Part shown: positions 16,498 to 24,106 of the stretch, piece after piece | Position numbering within the stretch: position 1 is the first letter of the stretch | Layout: each line of letters opens with the position of its first letter | Assembly: GCF_900099935.1 (NCBI RefSeq) | Contig: NZ_FNEK01000048.1 | Span: 1-39,792, forward strand | Length of the DNA: 39,792 nt | Direction of reading: 5' to 3' | Source of the DNA: Aliiruegeria lutimaris | GTDB taxonomy: Bacteria; Pseudomonadota; Alphaproteobacteria; Rhodobacterales; Rhodobacteraceae | Translations under genes and position numbers: made by a program | The notes under the pieces: model-generated | Told to the model about the DNA's origin: nothing | What the model saw: only the letters and a program-made list of their open reading frames with translations | The model's database searches: none

Positions 16498-16628
16498 GGG
16501 ACGACCTCCAATCCACCTCGTGTGCACCAAGGAGGAAATTCTCTCTAGCTTGGTCCGAATTGCCTCCTTAGCTCATTTCCGTTCGTTCTTGGACAATTCA
16601 CGCCAGTAAAACCCACTAGGCGACGAAC

Positions 16629-16823
16629 GTGTCCAAGGAACGCAAAATCCTCGATCCGTCCAATGAGGACGACCGCCGACCCAGCGTAGGTGTCGAGCCT
16701 CTTAAGCGCACCGATGTCGTTCTGATCTCGCTCGCCCGGCTTCTCGGTCGAGCTGAGGGGACATCGTCCAATTCGGAGCGCTGCGAGTCGTCGCCCGGCC
16801 AGGAAAAAGGAGATCATTCATGA
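16629..16823 (+). CDS. Small acidic/helical protein coupled to the excisionase-like gene
   Basis: GTG start, 64 residues. The stop overlaps the next start as ATGA. A central segment VEPLKRTDVVLISLARLLGR resembles a short conserved helix I have seen in small proteins next to integrases (LARLxGR). Flanks are polar. The overlap with a convincing downstream gene supports it, but the ribosome site is weak. Confidence 0.45.
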   Translation: MSKERKILDPSNEDDRRPSVGVEPLKRTDVVLISLARLLGRAEGTSSNSERCESSPGQEKGDHS

Positions 16824-16987
16824 AAATGCTGAAGGTTGAGCAGGTGGCCAAAGAGCTTCAACTCTCTGTCCGGACTGTCAGGCGTTTGATCGAAGAAGGG
16901 GTGATTCCGGTTCACAGGATCGGTCGGTCGGTGCGCGTTAGTGAGGATGATCTCAAGCGTTACATCGCCTCCTGCCGCCAGGTGTAA
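16820..16987 (+). CDS. Excisionase-like helix-turn-helix protein, 55 aa
   Basis: AAAAAGGAG lies seven bases before the ATG. The sequence MLKVEQVAKELQLSVRTVRR then LIEEGVIPVHRIGRSVRVSE with a final LKRYI is the MerR/Xis-type HTH_17 fold: helix-turn-helix followed by a basic wing. Such proteins serve as recombination directionality factors or small regulators. It sits 146 bases before the three-recombinase operon and so is the likely directionality factor for it. Partner assignment is inference. Confidence 0.88.
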   Translation: MKMLKVEQVAKELQLSVRTVRRLIEEGVIPVHRIGRSVRVSEDDLKRYIASCRQV

Positions 16988-17040
16988 TGGCAGATCAGCG
17001 CATTATCTGTCTTCGCAAGTCACATCGGTGGGTCGGTATT

Positions 17041-17091
17041 ATGATTACTCGCCAAATTAGAACCACGCCTTCTGTGATATAGAGTAATCAT
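17041..17091. repeat. 10-bp inverted repeat before the recombinase operon
   Basis: ATGATTACTC (17041-17050) and its exact complement GAGTAATCAT (17082-17091) are separated by 31 bases, three turns of DNA. It lies just before the first recombinase gene and just after the excisionase-like gene. It could be a paired operator, excisionase binding site or recombinase arm site. Confidence 0.6.
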
Positions 17092-17133
17092 GATTCATGT
17101 CAGATGTCATCTCATGGCATCACAAGGAACCGC

Positions 17134-18846
17134 ATGTCACAAACTACTGTATCACAATCCGACGCCAATCCCTTCGCGGATCCGACGATCCCAACCCTAG
17201 AAGAGGTACTGGATCGGATCGCCGCCGATGATCGGCTGACCAAGGCTGAGAAAACCGCCCGGACCTCGGCAATCCGCACGGCAGGCCGTGCAATCGGCCT
17301 GCCATTGTCGGCAATCCCGGCCCATCCAGCTTTCCTGCGCAAGAAGCTTGCATCGGTTGTTCCGGCACGCGTCGGGCTCAGGATCACTTCCTGGCGCAAC
17401 GCGAAGAGCATTCTGAACAAGGCGCTCCGCGAACAAGGGCTTGACGTTATGCCAGGGCGTTACCTGTCGCCGATCTCGGATACATGGAAACCCTATTGGG
17501 AGGCCTTGCCACAGCGGCCATTCCGGATCGCACTCAGTCGTTTCATTCGGTTTGCATCGACGCGTGGACGTGGGCCGGACGACATTGCAGAAGACGACTT
17601 TGCCGACTTTGACCGCGCGTTGATGCAGGAAAGTCTCGTTAAGGCGCCGGAAACCGTGAGCCGTGATACGCGGCGGTTCTGGAATGAAGCCGGCGATCTG
17701 GAAGTGGACTGGCCGGCCTTGCGGGTGGCGGTTCCCGATCGCCGCGACCGCTACATTGTGCCTTTGTCGGAGTTTCCACCAAGCCTGGCGGAAGAACTGA
17801 ATGAATACCGCAATGCCCTCTGTGGCGACATTCTCGATATCGACAGCCCTGTCAAACCGATCCGGCCCGAAAGCGCGGACAACAAGATTGTAGCGCTGCA
17901 CCGGATTGCGTCGGCGGCTGTCGCGGGTGGCATGCCGCCCTCGGACATACCGGATTTGAGGACGGTTGTTCGTCCGGACGTCGTGAAACGTGCCCTGCGA
18001 TACATCCGGGAGCGAAATGGAAAGGACAAGCTCAAGTCCTTCGACACCCTTCTTGCCCATGCCCTGTCGACAGCGCGCCACTGGGTCAGGGCGCCGGAAG
18101 AAGAGATTGCCCAGCTGAACAGGATCAAGCGCGCACTCGATATCAACACCTACGAAATGAGCGAGGCGACCGGCCGGGTGCTGCGCGACCTCAACGACCC
18201 GGCATTGCTGCGCCGACTCATTCTGCTGCCGAACGAAGTGTTCGAGGAAATCGCCCGCAACAAGGATCGGAAACGCGTCGACCTCATCGAGGCGCAGGTT
18301 GCACTCGCAATCGCCATCCTGATCTGTGCGCCGATCCGCCCGAAGAACCTTGCCGCACTCCATCTTGAGCGGCACCTGTTGGAAATCGGCGCTGGCCGCA
18401 AACGTCGCCGCCACATCCGGATACACGGCGAGGAGGTCAAGAATGGCGAGGATCTCGAGTATCCGTTGCCCAACCGCGTCGCTCACTTACTGAATGTGTA
18501 TTTGGAAGAAATCCGGCCGCGCCTCGCGCGGACAGACAATCTCTACCTGTTTCCGGGAGAGATGGATGGACCCAAAGGCGCCTCACTTCTGAGCAACCAG
18601 ATTGCCAATCTCACGGAATCCCGCCTCGGGGTAAGGATGACTGCGCACAAGTTCCGCGCTGTTGCTGGAAAGATCATCCTCGACCAGAATCCGACCGGTC
18701 AGGAGATTGCGCGACAGGTTCTTGGCCATCGCGATATCACGACAACGGCGACCTATTACGCACCATTGCAGCGCGATCGTGCCATCGATCTCTACGACAA
18801 GGCTATACGTGCCACCGCATCAGGCAATGGAAGGCACTACCGATGA
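17134..18846 (+). CDS. Tyrosine recombinase 1 of the trio (570 aa)
   Basis: Start at ATG 17134 with AAGGA six bases upstream (MSQTTVSQSDANPFADPTIP). The catalytic domain is C-terminal: Arg402 in CAPIRPKNLAALHL, a Lys in the EEVKNGEDLEYPL hairpin (Lys436), H-x-x-R as His505/Arg508 in AHKFRAV, His532 in LGHRD, and nucleophile Tyr541 or 542 in TYYAPL. All essential residues are present. The ~380-residue N-terminal part is much longer than in phage integrases and is probably the arm/core-binding region. The stop overlaps the next gene as ATGA. Confidence 0.92.
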   Translation: MSQTTVSQSDANPFADPTIPTLEEVLDRIAADDRLTKAEKTARTSAIRTAGRAIGLPLSAIPAHPAFLRKKLASVVPARVGLRITSWRNAKSILNKALREQGLDVMPGRYLSPISDTWKPYWEALPQRPFRIALSRFIRFASTRGRGPDDIAEDDFADFDRALMQESLVKAPETVSRDTRRFWNEAGDLEVDWPALRVAVPDRRDRYIVPLSEFPPSLAEELNEYRNALCGDILDIDSPVKPIRPESADNKIVALHRIASAAVAGGMPPSDIPDLRTVVRPDVVKRALRYIRERNGKDKLKSFDTLLAHALSTARHWVRAPEEEIAQLNRIKRALDINTYEMSEATGRVLRDLNDPALLRRLILLPNEVFEEIARNKDRKRVDLIEAQVALAIAILICAPIRPKNLAALHLERHLLEIGAGRKRRRHIRIHGEEVKNGEDLEYPLPNRVAHLLNVYLEEIRPRLARTDNLYLFPGEMDGPKGASLLSNQIANLTESRLGVRMTAHKFRAVAGKIILDQNPTGQEIARQVLGHRDITTTATYYAPLQRDRAIDLYDKAIRATASGNGRHYR

Positions 18847-19898
18847 AACCCTCTGCAACCTGGTGCCTCCATCTTCTGAATTGGCCGGAAGTTGACCGCG
18901 ACGCCTGGAATGCTGCATTTGTCGGCGAGGACTGGCTGGACGACGCGGGTCCCGGATTTCACCTTAGGCCAAAAACGCGCGAGAAGTATGCCGAAGAGTA
19001 TGGTCACTGGCTTGCGTGGCTTTCCGATGAGGGGCTTCTTGACCCGCAGGCCGCACCCGCAAGCCGTGTGACCCAGGAACACCTTGCGGCATATGCTACT
19101 TGGATGCGAGATCGTGTTGCACCGGTGACCGTTCGCATGCGGGTCGAAGGCCTCGGGCACGCCCTTGCTCTGATGGATCAAGCTCATTCCCCAGAGGTCT
19201 TTCGCAAGATCCTTGACCGACTGCCGAAGACGCCGAGCCGTGACAAACGCCGCCAACTGCGGGACCCTGTCGAGCTGATCGATCTTGGACACGAGTTGAT
19301 GAGCCGGGCGGAGAATGGCGCGTTCGGACCACCGCGTTATAATGCGGTTGGGTATCGTGACGGCCTTATCATTGCCCTCTGTGCAAACCGGCCCTTGCGC
19401 CGGTCCAACCTCGCCGCCCTTCGGATCGGCGTTCATCTGCGGAACGTTGCCGGTGTCTTGCGGATCGTCATACCGAGTGAGGAAACGAAGACCCGCGTGC
19501 CAATCGATATGAGCTGGCCGGAGCCACTGCTGCCGGCTCTCGATCGCTACGCAGATCATTGGCGGCCGACTCTGCTCGGGCCTCACCGCGACCCTGGAAT
19601 GCTCTGGATCTCCCGTTGGGGTGGCGGGGCGCTCTCCGCCCATACACTGGCCTGCAATATCAGGCGTCATACCGAAGAGGCCTTCGGCGTCGCCATCAGC
19701 CCGCACCGTTTCCGCGACGCGGCTGCAACCATGTTGGCGATCCGGGATCCGAAGAACGTTCGGGCCGCCGCTGCCGTGCTCGGCCACGGCTCCTATGAAA
19801 CAACCCAGAAACATTACAATCTCGCCCGGCAACTCGACGCCGTTCGCCTGCTGAACGACAGCGTCGACGCCATTCTGTGCGACAAGGAGGTTCAATGA
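18843..19898 (+). CDS. Tyrosine recombinase 2 of the trio (351 aa)
   Basis: ATGA overlap with recombinase 1. SAM-like core-binding domain at about 40-130 (TREKYAEEYGHWLAWLSDEG), catalytic domain from about 145: Arg186 in NRPLRRSNLAAL, Lys216 in SEETKTR, His288/Arg291 in PHRFRDAAA, His315 in LGHGS, Tyr325 in QKHYNLA. Complete and apparently active. Clearly a different subgroup from recombinase 1, so this is not a simple duplication. Its stop overlaps the serine recombinase start as ATGA. Confidence 0.93.
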   Translation: MKPSATWCLHLLNWPEVDRDAWNAAFVGEDWLDDAGPGFHLRPKTREKYAEEYGHWLAWLSDEGLLDPQAAPASRVTQEHLAAYATWMRDRVAPVTVRMRVEGLGHALALMDQAHSPEVFRKILDRLPKTPSRDKRRQLRDPVELIDLGHELMSRAENGAFGPPRYNAVGYRDGLIIALCANRPLRRSNLAALRIGVHLRNVAGVLRIVIPSEETKTRVPIDMSWPEPLLPALDRYADHWRPTLLGPHRDPGMLWISRWGGGALSAHTLACNIRRHTEEAFGVAISPHRFRDAAATMLAIRDPKNVRAAAAVLGHGSYETTQKHYNLARQLDAVRLLNDSVDAILCDKEVQ

Positions 19899-21550
19899 GC
19901 AAATCTGACACGCAACGGGCAGCTATCTATTCGCGGTACTCCTCCGATCTGTCGAGCGACGCTTCGATCGAGGATCAGGTTCGACGCTGCCGGGCGTATG
20001 CGGAGGCCAAGGGTTGGGTGGTTTCCGGCGAGTTTGAGGATCGGGCGATTAGCGGCGCGTCTGTTCTGAGACCTGGTTACCAGGATCTGCTTCAGACGGT
20101 GCAAACGGGCAAGGTCGACGTCATCCTTACCGAAGCACTCGACCGTCTTTCGCGTGACCAGGAAGATATTGCGGGTCTTTTCAAACGCGCCCGGTTCCTC
20201 GGTGTGCGGCTGGAGACAGTCTCGGAGGGCGAAATTGGCGAACTTCACATCGGCCTCAAGGGGACGATGAACGCGCTGTATCTGAAGGACCTGGCGGACA
20301 AGACCCGTCGCGGGCTTGAGGGCCGGATCAGAGCGCGCAAGAGCGCCGGTGGCCTTTGCTACGGCTACGCGGTCGTCCCGGGCGAGGAGAGAGGCGATCG
20401 CGAGATCGTTCCGGCCGAGGCGGCCACCATCCGTCGAATCTTCGAGGCCTTTACCGCTGGAAAGTCCCCCAAGGCTATCGCACGGGATCTGAATACAGAC
20501 GGCATCCCGGGGCCCCGCGGTCGCATGTGGCGCGACACGGCCATTCGAGGCCATCGCCAACGTGGCACGGGCATTCTCAACAACGAGCTCTATGTCGGTC
20601 GCCTAGTCTGGAACCGGCTCCGTTATGTTAAAGACCCTGCAACTGGCAAGCGCGTCTCTCGCATCAATCCGCAAGACGAATGGATCGTTGAAGATGCGTC
20701 TCACCTCCGCATTGTAGACGATGGCGTATGGGATCGGGTCAAGGAACGTCAGGCTGCGATTGATGCGACCCCAGCGGTCCAGGGAATTAAGAAGAGCCGT
20801 TTCTGGGAGCATCGTCGACCGGGACATCTCCTCACTGGGCTTCTCCATTGTGGCACCTGCGGTGGCGTGTTTGCTTCTGCTGGTCGTGATTACCTCGCCT
20901 GTTCCAATGCGCGAAAGCTGGGAACCTGCGACCAACGAAAGGGCATACGGCGCCAAGTCCTGGAGGGCTTTGTCCTCAATCTGCTTCGCGAACGGTTGAT
21001 GCAGCCGCAAGCCGTGGAAGCTTTCATTCAGGCGTATCACAGCGAGGTCAACTCTGGCCGTGATGCAGAAGAAGCTAAGCGTGCGGAACTGGTCAGACAG
21101 CACAAACTCGTCAGCGACAAGCTTGACGGTCTCTACGATGCGATCGCGGATGGGCTTCGTACACCGGGTTTGATGGCGAAGCTGGAGGCCCTGGAGGCTG
21201 ATAAGGCCGAACTGGAAGCACGAGTATCGGTACCGCCTCCGTCCCCTGTACGGCTGCATCCGAACCTTTCCGCAATCTACCGGCAAAAGGTCGAACGACT
21301 CGGCAAGTCCATCCAGGACCCCGGCATTCGCGACGAAGCCCTCGCGCTTCTTCGCCAACTGATCACGCAGGTTCGGATCATTCACGCGGCCTCCGGATGG
21401 GAGGTCCAGCTAGATGGCGATATCGAAGCACTTGTGGTTTTGGGGGCCACCACCGAAACTCGCGATGGCCATGGCAGGACCAAGGCATCGCTGAGTTCGG
21501 TAAAAGTGGTTGCGGGGGTAGGATTTGAACCTACGACCTTCAGGTTATGA
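19895..21550 (+). CDS. Large serine recombinase, third of the trio (551 aa)
   Basis: ATG overlaps the preceding stop and is preceded by AAGGAGG. Residues 8-145 are a resolvase domain: AAIYSRYSSDLSSDASIEDQ (catalytic Ser16/17 region), LTEALDRLSRDQEDIA. Recombinase domain (LCYGYAVVPGEERGDREIV, IARDLNTDGIPGPRGRMW) and a zinc ribbon (LHCGTCGGVF ... LACSNARKLGTCDQRKG) follow, then a coiled-coil segment. The last residues VAGVGFEPTTFRL are the antisense translation of a tRNA-Met 3' half, and the TGA stop lies in the anticodon loop. So the gene end is formed by the attachment site. Confidence 0.93.
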   Translation: MSKSDTQRAAIYSRYSSDLSSDASIEDQVRRCRAYAEAKGWVVSGEFEDRAISGASVLRPGYQDLLQTVQTGKVDVILTEALDRLSRDQEDIAGLFKRARFLGVRLETVSEGEIGELHIGLKGTMNALYLKDLADKTRRGLEGRIRARKSAGGLCYGYAVVPGEERGDREIVPAEAATIRRIFEAFTAGKSPKAIARDLNTDGIPGPRGRMWRDTAIRGHRQRGTGILNNELYVGRLVWNRLRYVKDPATGKRVSRINPQDEWIVEDASHLRIVDDGVWDRVKERQAAIDATPAVQGIKKSRFWEHRRPGHLLTGLLHCGTCGGVFASAGRDYLACSNARKLGTCDQRKGIRRQVLEGFVLNLLRERLMQPQAVEAFIQAYHSEVNSGRDAEEAKRAELVRQHKLVSDKLDGLYDAIADGLRTPGLMAKLEALEADKAELEARVSVPPPSPVRLHPNLSAIYRQKVERLGKSIQDPGIRDEALALLRQLITQVRIIHAASGWEVQLDGDIEALVVLGATTETRDGHGRTKASLSSVKVVAGVGFEPTTFRL

Positions 21551-21555
21551 GCCTG
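21507..21555 (-). other. 3' half of a tRNA-Met gene (putative att core)
   Basis: On the minus strand, 49 bases run from the 5' anticodon-stem strand through the loop CTCATAA (anticodon CAT), the variable region AAGGTCG, the T arm TAGGTTCAAATCCTA and acceptor strand to an encoded CCA. The 5' half (acceptor, D arm) is absent: the preceding sequence GGACTTCGGAAACCG does not pair with CCCCGCA. This is how integration at a tRNA 3' end leaves a duplicated fragment. The intact tRNA and the partner att copy are not in the window. Confidence 0.85.
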
Positions 21556-21605
21556 CGGTTTCCGAAGTCCCGCATCCGTCCGCCATTGCGACAGGAGGTA
21601 ACGCT

Positions 21606-21713
21606 GGTTCCTGCAGAACCGACTGGACTACGCGGGCGTAGCACGCATCACTGTCCTTGCGCCCGATGAGTTCGGGCTCTCCCTGGTACCGGGGGACGGC
21701 ATTCCGCCGTCCC
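21606..21713 (+). promoter_or_regulatory. Series of four perfect stem-loops before DUF3489 gene
   Basis: Within 108 bases: GGTTC/GAACC (21606-21620), CTACG/CGTAG (21628-21641), GCCCGA/TCGGGC (21661-21677) and GGGACGGC/GCCGTCCC (21693-21713), all with 4-5 base loops. The last ends 19 bases before the DUF3489 start, which has GAGGAG. No reading frame covers it with a start codon. This could be a structured mRNA leader, a small RNA, or recombination-site DNA for the downstream recombinase. Confidence 0.5.
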
Positions 21714-21732
21714 GGGATCGAGGAGACCAGAC

Positions 21733-21966
21733 ATGCCCGACCGCAAACGGACCACCAAGATCGAGAGTGTCCGATCGCTTCTGCGCCGCCCTGCCGGCGC
21801 AAGCCTCGAGGCGATCTGCAAGACCACCGGCTGGCAGAAGCATTCCGCCCGCGCCGCGCTCAGCACCCTGCGCAAGAACGGCGCCGCGATCGAACGACGA
21901 ACGGCGGAACGGGATGACGCACCGGCGACCTATCACATGATAGAAGTGGCTGAGACATCCTCATGA
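21733..21966 (+). CDS. DUF3489 domain protein
   Basis: 77 residues: MPDRKRTTKIESVRSLLRRP then GASLEAICKTTGWQKHSARA and ALSTLRKNGAAIERRTAERD. This is the DUF3489 winged-helix-like fold (TGWQxHSxRAALSxLRKxG), likely DNA binding. It is the first gene of the common triad DUF3489-DUF2924-serine recombinase; it overlaps the second by ATGA. Its role in the triad is not established; a control or directionality function is plausible. Confidence 0.9.
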   Translation: MPDRKRTTKIESVRSLLRRPAGASLEAICKTTGWQKHSARAALSTLRKNGAAIERRTAERDDAPATYHMIEVAETSS

Positions 21967-22379
21967 GCCCGCGGATCGATGTTGCCGTGCTTGCCGGGAT
22001 GAACCGCCCCGACCTTATCGCGACCTGGCAGGAGGTGTTCGACAGCGCGGCCCCCAAAAGGCTGAGCCGCGCCTTCCTGCGCCGGTTCCTCGCCTTCGAG
22101 TTGCAGTCCCGCCGGTATGGCGGGCTGTCCCGACAGGTCACGGCGGCGCTGACAGTCCGCCCTGCATCAACAAAGCGGCCAACCTCCCCTGCCCTCCAGC
22201 CCGGCGGCCGCCTGCTCCGGGAATGGAACGGCGTGACCCATGTCGTCGATGTCGGCGAGGACGGGTTTTCCTGGAATGGCAGGCGCTACCGCTCGCTTTC
22301 GGCCATCGCCCGCGAGATCACCGGCGCTCACTGGTCCGGGCCGCGCTTCTTCGGCCTGTCCGGAAGCGCCCCAAAATGA
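21963..22379 (+). CDS. DUF2924 domain protein
   Basis: 138 residues. MNRPDLIATWQEVFDSAAPK, LSRAFLRRFLAFELQSRRYG, then the C-terminal LREWNGVTHVVDVGEDGFSW, NGRRYRSLSAIAREITGAHW are DUF2924 hallmarks. The WNGxxHxV...GFxWxGxxYxSLSxIAxxITGxxWSGPxFFGL half is a small fold also seen near other recombinases and is likely nucleic-acid binding. It is flanked by ATGA overlaps on both sides, so all three genes are translationally coupled. Confidence 0.92.
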   Translation: MSPRIDVAVLAGMNRPDLIATWQEVFDSAAPKRLSRAFLRRFLAFELQSRRYGGLSRQVTAALTVRPASTKRPTSPALQPGGRLLREWNGVTHVVDVGEDGFSWNGRRYRSLSAIAREITGAHWSGPRFFGLSGSAPK

Positions 22380-24064
22380 CCGCGCGGCCGAAGATCCGCT
22401 GCGCGATCTATACGCGGAAGTCTTCCGAAGAAGGGCTCGACCAGGATTTCAACTCGCTCGACGCCCAGCACGAGGCCTGTGCCGCCTATATCGCCAGCCA
22501 GCGGCACGAGGGCTGGAAACCGTTGCCGCAGCGCTACGACGATGGCGGCCTCTCTGGCGGCACGCTGGACCGCCCTGCCCTGCAGCGCCTGCTGGCGGAG
22601 GTCGATGCCGGCCGTATCGACATGGTCGTGGTCTACAAGATCGACCGGCTGACCCGATCGCTCGCCGATTTCGCGCGGCTGGTCGAACGCCTCGAAGCGG
22701 CAGGATGTTCCTTCGTCTCGGTCACACAGGCCTTCAACACCTCGTCCTCGATGGGGCGGCTCACGCTAAATGTGCTCCTCTCCTTCGCCCAGTTCGAGCG
22801 CGAGGTGACGGCCGAACGCATTCGCGACAAGATCGCCGCCTCGAAGAAGAAGGGTCTCTGGATGGGAGGCAACCTGCCGCTCGGCTATGATAACCACCCC
22901 GACCCGAAGACCCGGACCCTCGTGATCAACTCGACCGAAGCCGCCATCGTCCGACGGATCTTCGATCTCTATGCCGAACTGGGATGCCTGCGGCGGGTGG
23001 CAGAGAGTGCTGCGGCGGAAGGGCTGCGCTCGAAACGCCGGCTACGGGCGGACGGTAGGGTCACCGGCGATCGGCCAATGTCCCGCGGGCAGATCCATTT
23101 CCTGCTCCGCAACCCTGTCTATCTCGGCCGGATCCGCCACAAGGAGAAGAGCTGGCCGGGCCTGCACGAAGCCATCATCGACGGGGATCTCTGGAAGCGG
23201 GTCCAGGACATGCTGGGCGCGGCCGCGCGCCGGTCGAGACGGCAGGGAGATGCCTCCAATGGTGGGAAGGCCCGTGATCGTGAGGCATGGCTCACCGCCA
23301 AGCTGCAGGATGAGACCGGGGACCGGCTGACGCCGACACATACGCTTCGGAATGGACGGCGGCTCAGATACTACGTGTCCAACCGGCTGATCTCCTGCGG
23401 CACCGACCCCACCGGTTGGCGGCTTCCGGGCCCGGCGCTGGAAAAGGCGATTGTCAATGTCGTGGCAGCACATCTCGAACATGCCGCCACCTCCCACCGG
23501 ATCCTGGCAACTCCGGACGCATCCACGGCCGGAACGATGGCACCGAGGATGCGGACCTTGCTCGACCGCATCGCCGGGTTCGATGGCGCGCTCTGTGGCG
23601 ACCTCGTGAACAGAGGCAGTTTGCGGCGTGGCCGGATCGAGATGGAGCTCGACGCGTCGGTGCTCGCGCGGGAACTCGCGCTTGCCGAGAAAGATCTCCA
23701 CCCGGATCTTCTGCATGTCACCGCTGCCTTCGACCTGCGCCGCCGCGGTGTCGAGGCCCGGATCGTTGTCGGGGACATCAGGCCATCCCCCGACCCGTAT
23801 CTCCGGGCCATGCTGGTCCGCGCCCATGGCTGGGCCCATGAACTCCGATCCGGCACCGGGGTCTCCGAGATCGCCCGACGCGAGAAGGTTCCGGACAGCT
23901 ACATTCGCACCCGGTCCCAGATCGCTTTCCTCTCGCCAGGGATCCAGTCGGCCATCCTCGAGGGATCCCAGCCGCCGGAACTCACGCAGAAGCGCCTGGT
24001 CAGCAACACGCTGCCGCTCGACTGGGCGGAACAGGAACGTCTGCTCGGCTTCCGCGAGGCCTGA
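22376..24064 (+). CDS. Serine recombinase of the DUF3489-DUF2924 triad (562 aa)
   Basis: ATGA overlap with DUF2924; the open frame upstream is a shadow of that gene. Resolvase domain: RCAIYTRKSSEEGLDQDFNS with catalytic Ser16, VVVYKIDRLTRSLADFARLV, then the helix SFAQFEREVTAERIRDKIAA. Recombinase domain: GNLPLGYD ... IVRRIFDLYAELGCLRRVAE, LLRNPVYLGRIRHKEKSWPG. The zinc ribbon of related recombinases is degenerate here (SCGTDPTGWRLPG). It is a different lineage from the trio serine recombinase at 19895. It is convergent with the DUF5681 gene, 42 bases away. Confidence 0.93.
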   Translation: MTARPKIRCAIYTRKSSEEGLDQDFNSLDAQHEACAAYIASQRHEGWKPLPQRYDDGGLSGGTLDRPALQRLLAEVDAGRIDMVVVYKIDRLTRSLADFARLVERLEAAGCSFVSVTQAFNTSSSMGRLTLNVLLSFAQFEREVTAERIRDKIAASKKKGLWMGGNLPLGYDNHPDPKTRTLVINSTEAAIVRRIFDLYAELGCLRRVAESAAAEGLRSKRRLRADGRVTGDRPMSRGQIHFLLRNPVYLGRIRHKEKSWPGLHEAIIDGDLWKRVQDMLGAAARRSRRQGDASNGGKARDREAWLTAKLQDETGDRLTPTHTLRNGRRLRYYVSNRLISCGTDPTGWRLPGPALEKAIVNVVAAHLEHAATSHRILATPDASTAGTMAPRMRTLLDRIAGFDGALCGDLVNRGSLRRGRIEMELDASVLARELALAEKDLHPDLLHVTAAFDLRRRGVEARIVVGDIRPSPDPYLRAMLVRAHGWAHELRSGTGVSEIARREKVPDSYIRTRSQIAFLSPGIQSAILEGSQPPELTQKRLVSNTLPLDWAEQERLLGFREA

Positions 24065-24106
24065 GCGCGGCAAGCGCGATCGGCGCGCCGGGACAGGCGC
24101 AGATAC

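Noticed and set aside
21507-21555. Functional tRNA-Met gene
   Set aside because: Only the 3' half is present; the 5' acceptor strand and D arm are missing.
21545-21802. Minus-strand frame reading RYQGEPELIGRKDSDACYAR over the hairpin-rich leader
   Set aside because: Looks partly protein-like but overlaps the DUF3489 gene in antisense, has no good start and covers strong hairpins; I could not support it as a gene.
24065-24106. Terminator between convergent recombinase and DUF5681 genes
   Set aside because: GC-rich palindromic pieces are present but no clean stem with a T-run on either strand.
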